From Gammaproteobacteria bacterium (GTDB lineage: Bacteria > Pseudomonadota > Gammaproteobacteria > CAJXQU01): 9,896 bases of DNA. Position 1 is the stretch's first letter; the number at the start of each line of letters is the position of its first letter. The stretch lies in NCBI GenBank assembly GCA_026984275.1, contig JALSSM010000315.1:1-9896 (forward strand), read 5' to 3'. Position numbers and translations under genes: made by a program. Shown here piece by piece: positions 5,468-9,896 of the stretch. Under the pieces are notes generated by a model that saw only the letters and a list, made by a program, of their open reading frames with translations, had not been told where the DNA came from and did not search any database.

Positions 5468-7756
5468 ATGAAGAAAACAATTCAAACGTTTCTTATTATC
5501 TTCACTATAAATCTATCGCTGCCAACACTGGGTGCAGTCCATTATATCGAAAGAGTTAGTGTTAAGCCTGGTGGCGGGAACCCTGCAGGTGACAGCCTTG
5601 AAGCATCGGTTTCTGCAAATGGCCGATATGTAGCCTTTGATAGTACAGCTGTTGATCTGGTCGCAGGGGACACAAATGGTGTTCGGGACATCTTTGTTTA
5701 TGATCGACAGACTGATACAACTACTCGCGTCAGTGTTTCCTCAAGTTCCGTACAAGCCAATGGCCGAAGTATAGTTTCAGATATATCAGATGATGGAAGA
5801 TATATTGTTTTTTCCAGCAGAGCAACCAACCTTACATCTGATACTTATCCAGCACTTATTGTCGATCCAAATAATCCACCGACACTTGTACAACCCCAAC
5901 AGATTTTCCTGCGTGATACAGTTAATAATACAACCACTCTGATTAGTAAAGCAGGTGGCCTGGCCTCATCCACTGCAGCAGCGAATAGTGAAAGCATCAC
6001 ACCTATGATTTCGACAAACAGTCAATATGTGATTTACTCCAGTATTGCAACAGATCTTCTTCCTGGTGATACAGATTCTTTCTCTGATATTTATCGTTAT
6101 GACATTTTATCAGGTACAACAACGCTTGTTAGTGTGAATAATAGTGGTGCAAAAGGTAATGCCAAGAGCCTTGAACCTACTATTTCTGGTGACGGTCAAT
6201 TAGTCGCTTTTTCAAGTGATGCTTCAAACCTTGGAGGCCCTGCCAACGATCAAAATAGAGATGTATTCTTGAGGAATATCAGTGCTGGAACAACGACACC
6301 AGTCACTCTCGGTGGGACCGCTGCGAGTGGATTCACTGATAGTCAGGAGCCCATTGTCTCAGAAGATGGGAGTTTTATTGTCTTTGAAAGTTTCAGGGAA
6401 GATCTTGTTGCTTCAGATAATAATGGGATCAGAGATATCTTTGGCTACGATGTACAAACGGGTGCCTATAGCTTGCTCACTCTTTCATCCGACAATATTC
6501 AGACAAATGATATCAGTCACGAACCTGGTGTTTCTTCTGACGGCAGATTTGTTATTTTTGAAAGTTCAGCGACGAACCTGGTTAGCGGAGACACAAATGG
6601 AGTCGCTGATGTTTTCGTTCGAGATCGTAAACTTGGCAAAACCATGCGAGTAAGTGTGGATGTAAACGGTATTAATACAGGGACAAATATCAGTGAAAAA
6701 CCCGATATTTCTTCGAATGGTCGATTTATCGTTTTTGCGACACGCAACGTTCTTACTCCCGATGATTCTGCAATACTTGAAGATATCTACTTCTCTGACC
6801 GGGCAAGAAGGCATGATTTAGATTTCTCAGGCGAGGCTGATACTGTTTGGCGGAATCTGGTTACTGGCGATCTTCTGACTTATCTCATGAGTAGCACCAA
6901 TGTTATTTCTGGAAAGGTGGTCTTTACTATTTCTGATCTTGATTGGAAAATTAGTGGTATAGGTGACTTTAATGGCGATGGGAAAAATGATATTTTGTGG
7001 CGTCATCAAACCAATGGGCAAAACTGGATGTACCTGATGGATGGTGCAACAGTCATCTCCAGTAGTTATGTCAATACTGTACCCGATTCCAACTGGAAGG
7101 TTCAGGGGATTGGTGATTTTAATGGTGATGGCAAAGATGACATTCTATGGCGTCATGCAACTAATGGTATTTTCTGGATGTATCTGATGGATGGACCTAC
7201 AAGTCTGGTAAGTGACCATGTTGTTACCGTTTCTGATTTGAACTGGAAGACCTTTGTCGGAGATTTTAATGGTGATGGCAAAGATGACATTCTATGGCGT
7301 CATTCGAGCGCCAGTGGTACAGACCCATTAGACGGAATTGACTGGATGTATTTCATGAATGGAATTACAGTGACTTCCAGTCAGGGAGTCGACTACACAC
7401 ATCCAGATTGGAAGATATCAGGTATCGGTGACTTTAACGGTGATGGTAAGGATGATATTTTCTGGAGAAATACAGTCCTGGATCTTAATTCAGACGGAAA
7501 AGGTGATGGCACAAACTGGATGTACCTTATGAATGGTAAAAACATAATAACCAACCAGTTTGTAGATGTAGTTGACCCATCATGGACACTGAAAACTGTC
7601 GCTGATTATGATGCTGATGGTAAGGATGACATTATCTGGAAGCAGGATAGCTCTGGCGTGAACTGGATGTATCTAATGGATGGGCCTGCTATTTCCACCA
7701 GTACACAATTAAATAACCTGCCGACAACTCCTGATTGGCAGCTCATCGGAAAATAA
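5468..7756 (+). CDS. Exported tandem beta-propeller protein: seven PD40 blades plus six FG-GAP/VCBS modules
   Basis: A 762-residue protein with a Sec signal peptide (MKKTIQTFLIIFTINLSL, likely cleavage after LGA at residue 23). Residues about 28-447 contain seven repeats of 55-70 residues of the PD40/TolB-like type, with the pattern SxDGRYVxFxSxAxNLVxGDTNGxxD followed by a VFVRDR-like strand, consistent with a seven-bladed propeller. Residues 450-762 contain six modules beginning at 450, 500, 550, 599, 655 and 713. Each has a calcium-loop motif DFNGDGKDDILWR and a WMYLMDG strand, the FG-GAP/VCBS type. The second copy of the loop in module five (DLNSDGKGDGT, from 672) is an insertion. The protein is probably secreted or surface-exposed and calcium-dependent; no catalytic motif or LPXTG-, PEP-CTERM- or autotransporter-like anchor is seen. 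AGGA 7 nt before the ATG is a good ribosome-binding site. It appears monocistronic. Function unknown; adhesion or ligand binding is plausible from the folds only. Confidence 0.88.
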   Translation: MKKTIQTFLIIFTINLSLPTLGAVHYIERVSVKPGGGNPAGDSLEASVSANGRYVAFDSTAVDLVAGDTNGVRDIFVYDRQTDTTTRVSVSSSSVQANGRSIVSDISDDGRYIVFSSRATNLTSDTYPALIVDPNNPPTLVQPQQIFLRDTVNNTTTLISKAGGLASSTAAANSESITPMISTNSQYVIYSSIATDLLPGDTDSFSDIYRYDILSGTTTLVSVNNSGAKGNAKSLEPTISGDGQLVAFSSDASNLGGPANDQNRDVFLRNISAGTTTPVTLGGTAASGFTDSQEPIVSEDGSFIVFESFREDLVASDNNGIRDIFGYDVQTGAYSLLTLSSDNIQTNDISHEPGVSSDGRFVIFESSATNLVSGDTNGVADVFVRDRKLGKTMRVSVDVNGINTGTNISEKPDISSNGRFIVFATRNVLTPDDSAILEDIYFSDRARRHDLDFSGEADTVWRNLVTGDLLTYLMSSTNVISGKVVFTISDLDWKISGIGDFNGDGKNDILWRHQTNGQNWMYLMDGATVISSSYVNTVPDSNWKVQGIGDFNGDGKDDILWRHATNGIFWMYLMDGPTSLVSDHVVTVSDLNWKTFVGDFNGDGKDDILWRHSSASGTDPLDGIDWMYFMNGITVTSSQGVDYTHPDWKISGIGDFNGDGKDDIFWRNTVLDLNSDGKGDGTNWMYLMNGKNIITNQFVDVVDPSWTLKTVADYDADGKDDIIWKQDSSGVNWMYLMDGPAISTSTQLNNLPTTPDWQLIGK
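7115..7303 (+). repeat. Exact 42-bp direct repeat encoding the calcium loop of adjacent modules
   Basis: Positions 7115-7156 and 7262-7303 are identical over 42 bp, encoding DFNGDGKDDILWRH, and lie 147 bp (49 codons, one module) apart. Neighbouring loops at 6965 and 7430 encode nearly the same residues with several synonymous differences. Identity limited to this pair suggests recent module duplication or gene conversion. Confidence 0.85.
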
Positions 7757-7769
7757 TTATTCATCTCAT

Positions 7770-7810
7770 TTTCACAATCCCTGATCTCTGATAAGTCAGG
7801 GATTGTGAAA
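7770..7810 (+). terminator. 15-bp stem-loop after the propeller gene, no U-tract
   Basis: Positions 7770-7784 (TTTCACAATCCCTGA) pair perfectly with 7796-7810 around an 11-nt loop, beginning 13 nt after the propeller stop codon. The plus strand continues TAAAAAAC rather than with T, so this is not a canonical intrinsic terminator in that direction. It may still end or protect the message, or work with another factor. The region 7811-7927 up to fieF holds no gene and no clear promoter. Confidence 0.55.
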
Positions 7811-7927
7811 TAAAAAACAAAAAGTTTCCTCACCTTATACATAGGAAACAAATGTATTTCAGTTAAATCTTTCATTGATGAATGCACTCTGTTAAATAGT
7901 GGGAGACCTCGTGTATCATTACTCACC

Positions 7928-8845
7928 ATGAGTAATGAACCAGCACAAAATCAGCATCTCATAAAAAGTGCAACCATTGCATCAGTCAGTGTTGCCTGTT
8001 TTTTGATTATCATTAAGCTGGCCGCCTTTTTGTTAACCAATTCTATCGCTTTGTTAGCAACGTTGGTTGACTCCTTACTTGATGCAGCGGCATCTATCAT
8101 CAATTTAATTGCTGTGAGACATTCGCTTACCCCGGCTGATCATGAACACCGTTTTGGTCATGGTAAAGCAGAAGCTCTGGCAGGTCTCGGCCAGGCCGCC
8201 TTTATTTCTGGTTCTGCTTTTTTCCTTATATTTGAAGCCGGGGGTCGCTTACTGAGCCCTCAGGTTGTAAGTCGTTCTTCAGTTGGTATTATTGTCATGA
8301 TCATTTCGATAATCCTCACAATTGGTCTGGTTAAGTATCAACGCCATGTGGTAAAAAAAACGGGGTCTGTGGCCATTACGGCAGATTCTTTACACTATCT
8401 GAGTGATGTTCTAGTTAATTTGTTTGTTATTTTTGCATTGATCTTAAATGCACAGTTTGGTTGGGTTCAGGCCGATCCAATCTTTGGTTTGGGCGTTTCT
8501 TTATTTGTACTTTACAGTGCCTGGCAAATAGTTCGGCAATCTCTGCATCACCTGATGGATCGTGAACTATCAGATGAGGATCGAGAGAGAATCATTTCTA
8601 TCGTTGCTGGACACCCCGAAGTAGTCAATATGCATGATCTGAGAACGCGTCGATCTGGCCAGGATGTTTTTATTCAGTTACATCTTGAATTAGAGAGTTC
8701 TTTATCCCTTAAGGAAGCACACAGGATCTCAGATGAAGTGGACAGCCTTATAAAAGCAGCTTTCCCTAATGCAGAAATTCTAATCCATGAAGATCCTGAC
8801 GACATTGCAGAAGATCGGAAAGAAACACCGTCCTTGATCAACTAG
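7928..8845 (+). CDS. fieF: Cation diffusion facilitator, FieF/YiiP-type metal/proton antiporter
   Basis: A 305-residue inner-membrane transporter, very close in length and motifs to E. coli YiiP (300). Six membrane helices lie within residues about 14-205, and a cytoplasmic ferredoxin-like domain occupies 210-292. The transport site is Asp48, Asp52 (VDSLLD, helix 2), His156 and Asp160 (HYLSD, helix 5), the DD-HD set typical of zinc/iron/cadmium exporters. The second site is Asp71, His74 and His78 (ADHEHRFGHGK). The cytoplasmic dimer site has His236, Asp237, His252, His265, His287 and Asp289. All ligands of the known YiiP structure are therefore present. It exports divalent metal in exchange for protons. 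The ATG at 7928 lacks a strong Shine-Dalgarno; GGGAG at 7901-7905 is too far upstream, and no better in-frame start exists. The gene converges with bamD, leaving 15 bp between stops. Confidence 0.93.
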   Translation: MSNEPAQNQHLIKSATIASVSVACFLIIIKLAAFLLTNSIALLATLVDSLLDAAASIINLIAVRHSLTPADHEHRFGHGKAEALAGLGQAAFISGSAFFLIFEAGGRLLSPQVVSRSSVGIIVMIISIILTIGLVKYQRHVVKKTGSVAITADSLHYLSDVLVNLFVIFALILNAQFGWVQADPIFGLGVSLFVLYSAWQIVRQSLHHLMDRELSDEDRERIISIVAGHPEVVNMHDLRTRRSGQDVFIQLHLELESSLSLKEAHRISDEVDSLIKAAFPNAEILIHEDPDDIAEDRKETPSLIN

Positions 8846-8847
8846 CT

Positions 8848-8876
8848 GACTCCGGGATGTTTATTTAACCCGAGTC
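8848..8876. terminator. Possible weak stem-loop between convergent fieF and bamD
   Basis: GACTCCGGG (8848-8856) and CCCGAGTC (8869-8876) can pair with one bulged base around a 12-nt loop that includes the bamD stop codon. No T-run follows on either strand. It may contribute to ending either transcript, but its overlap with the bamD 3' end makes the call tentative. Confidence 0.3.
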
Positions 8877-9634
8877 TCCCGCACTTCAGCAATTCCTGGA
8901 TATTTTGGAAAGTTCTGCTCTAATACCCGAAGTGCGTCATTAGACAGATCAGTCATGCCCAAAATTTTGTAAGCCTTCGCCATGATCGTGAGTGCTTTCG
9001 GCATTGCCGGAGCCTGTTGATAGTTTTCTACCGCATAGCGTGCACGATTTGCAGCTGCGACAAAAGCATTCCTTCGCATATAATATTCCGCCACATTCAC
9101 TTCATGCTGGGCAAGACCATTTCGCAAAAAAATCATCCGTTGGCGTGCATCGGGGACATATTCACTATTAGGATAACGTTTAACCAATTCAGAAAATTCC
9201 CGGAACGAACCAAGCGCAGCTCCCGGATCACGTTGAGAATCATCTCTGGGAATATAGCGATCAACAAAGCCTTTCCCCTGATTAAACAACGCAAGCCCTT
9301 TAATGTAGTAGGCATAATCAGCCCTTGGATGTGTCGGATAAAGTTTAATGAAGCGATCAGCGGCAGCAACGGATGCGGCGGTTTCATCCTGTTTATAATA
9401 GGAATAAGCCATGTCCAGTTGTGCCTGTTTTGAAAACTTTCCGAAGGGAAATCTGGCCTGCAACTTTTGATAAAGTTCAACGGCATGGTTGTAGTTACCA
9501 GAGTCCATCGCATCCTTTGCTTCAAAATAAAGCCTTTCAGCCGACCAGCTCTCTGTTGTATCGCCTTCCTTTTCAGGAAACAGAGAGCAACCAGAAACCA
9601 CTATCATCAAACTTAAAATTAATATTTTTTTCAT
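8861..9634 (-). CDS. bamD: Outer membrane protein assembly factor BamD (ComL/YfiO lipoprotein)
   Basis: A 257-residue lipoprotein from the ATG at 9634. The signal MKKILILSLMIVVSGC gives lipidated Cys16. The mature protein is TPR repeats: YFEAKDAMDSGNYNHAVELY, then LQARFPFGKFSKQAQLDMAY, DRFIKLYPTHPRADYAYYIKG, SQRDPGAALGSF, LVKRYPNSEYVPDARQR and the VAEYYMRRNAFVAAANR block that is highly conserved in BamD. BamD is the essential outer-membrane lipoprotein that works with BamA to fold and insert beta-barrel proteins. In-frame ATGs at 9649 and 9658 are possible, but they only lengthen the signal's N-terminus, no start has a good Shine-Dalgarno, and a likely -10 (TAAAAT, 9670-9665) would start the transcript near 9658. 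Divergence from rluD is also found in E. coli, which supports the identification. Confidence 0.95.
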   Translation of the reverse strand: MKKILILSLMIVVSGCSLFPEKEGDTTESWSAERLYFEAKDAMDSGNYNHAVELYQKLQARFPFGKFSKQAQLDMAYSYYKQDETAASVAAADRFIKLYPTHPRADYAYYIKGLALFNQGKGFVDRYIPRDDSQRDPGAALGSFREFSELVKRYPNSEYVPDARQRMIFLRNGLAQHEVNVAEYYMRRNAFVAAANRARYAVENYQQAPAMPKALTIMAKAYKILGMTDLSNDALRVLEQNFPKYPGIAEVRETRVK

Positions 9635-9709
9635 TTTGTCATTTATCATTACATTCATCAGCGTATTTTAGCCCAGAAGGACGGCTTCCTGATACACTCT
9701 CGTGCGATT
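9635..9709. promoter_or_regulatory. Divergent bamD/rluD promoter region
   Basis: This 75-bp gap must carry signals for both genes unless they reach into coding sequence. For bamD, TAAAAT on the minus strand (9670-9665) is a fair -10 with no recognisable -35. For rluD, TACACT (9693-9698) on the plus strand is a possible -10, 11 bp before its ATG, again without a good -35. The two may overlap back to back. These are visual matches only. Confidence 0.4.
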
Positions 9710-9896
9710 ATGACTGATCCAATTTATTTGACCGCTATTATTCCGGAAAATTTCGCTGGTTGGCGACTCGATCGCGCGCTGGCGGAAGTTTTTTCTGATT
9801 ACTCCCGATCCAGCCTGAAAAACTGGATCCTGGAAGGTAAGGTACACGTTGATCATAAAACGGTTCGTCCCAGGGTTACTGTCGAAGGTGGCGAAC
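9710..9896 (+). CDS. rluD: 23S rRNA pseudouridine synthase RluD, N-terminal part (cut by window edge)
   Basis: An open frame from the ATG at 9710 to the right edge, 62 codons without a stop. It encodes the S4 RNA-binding domain at the start of RluD/RluA-type synthases: AGWRLDRALAEVFSDYSRSS, then LKNWILEGKVHVDHKTVRPR and a GGE ending that precedes the catalytic domain. RluD makes the pseudouridines at positions 1911, 1915 and 1917 in helix 69 of 23S rRNA. The catalytic domain with the RLD aspartate lies beyond the window. RluC shares the domain layout, but the divergent bamD neighbour favours RluD. No clear Shine-Dalgarno is seen. Confidence 0.9.
   Translation, partial: MTDPIYLTAIIPENFAGWRLDRALAEVFSDYSRSSLKNWILEGKVHVDHKTVRPRVTVEGGE

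Noticed and set aside
6282..6653. Plus-strand open frame of 123 codons
   Set aside because: It is a shifted frame inside the propeller gene, where the main frame shows continuous PD40 repeats.
7606..7929. Minus-strand open frame of 107 codons reaching into the gap before fieF
   Set aside because: It is antisense to the last propeller module and the stem-loop, with no family resemblance.
9017..9433. Plus-strand open frame of 138 codons
   Set aside because: It lies antisense to bamD, which is clearly identified on the minus strand.
9668..9856. Minus-strand open frame of 62 codons at the right end
   Set aside because: It is antisense to the S4 domain of rluD and spans the divergent promoter region.

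Overview
The window looks like a moderately AT-rich chromosomal segment from a gammaproteobacterium. The best evidence is the divergent bamD/rluD pair at the right end, an arrangement also known from E. coli, next to a FieF/YiiP-type metal exporter whose metal ligands are all conserved. RlmD (RumA) and a YdbL-like lipoprotein fit the same group. The genus cannot be settled from the sequence alone. There are no transposases, integrases, tRNAs, rRNAs or CRISPR arrays, so this is mostly core or semi-core chromosome.

Layout, minus-strand block (about 5065 down to 1). A YdbL-like (DUF1318) lipoprotein gene comes first and ends in a good intrinsic terminator at 4358-4396. Next is rlmD (23S rRNA m5U methyltransferase), whose 3' end overlaps an orphan lipoprotein peptide-binding protein, which in turn overlaps a small L,D-transpeptidase that lacks a signal peptide. 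After 65 bp comes a secreted protein built almost wholly of 11-residue LDRRGDRI-type repeats, and 66 bp later an ECF sigma factor that runs off the left edge. A stem-loop just before the repeat gene would hide its Shine-Dalgarno sequence, and a 12-bp stem-loop separates the repeat gene from the sigma factor gene.

Layout, right half. An AT-rich gap of about 400 bp (5066-5467) leads to a plus-strand gene for a large exported protein with two predicted tandem beta-propellers: seven PD40/TolB-like blades, then six FG-GAP/VCBS-type calcium-binding modules. It ends in a 15-bp stem-loop. Then come fieF (plus), converging with bamD (minus), and rluD (plus, cut by the right edge), divergent from bamD.

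How the genes fit together. Most products act at or are exported to the envelope: BamD in outer-membrane protein assembly, the peptide-binding lipoprotein and transpeptidase possibly in peptidoglycan or peptide handling, the YdbL-like lipoprotein, the repeat protein and the propeller protein. rlmD and rluD are rRNA modification genes. Nothing seen amounts to a proven new system. The parts most worth attention are the repeat-protein/ECF-sigma pair with its RNA structures, the overlapping rlmD / peptide-binding / signal-less transpeptidase cluster behind a terminator, and the double-propeller exoprotein.
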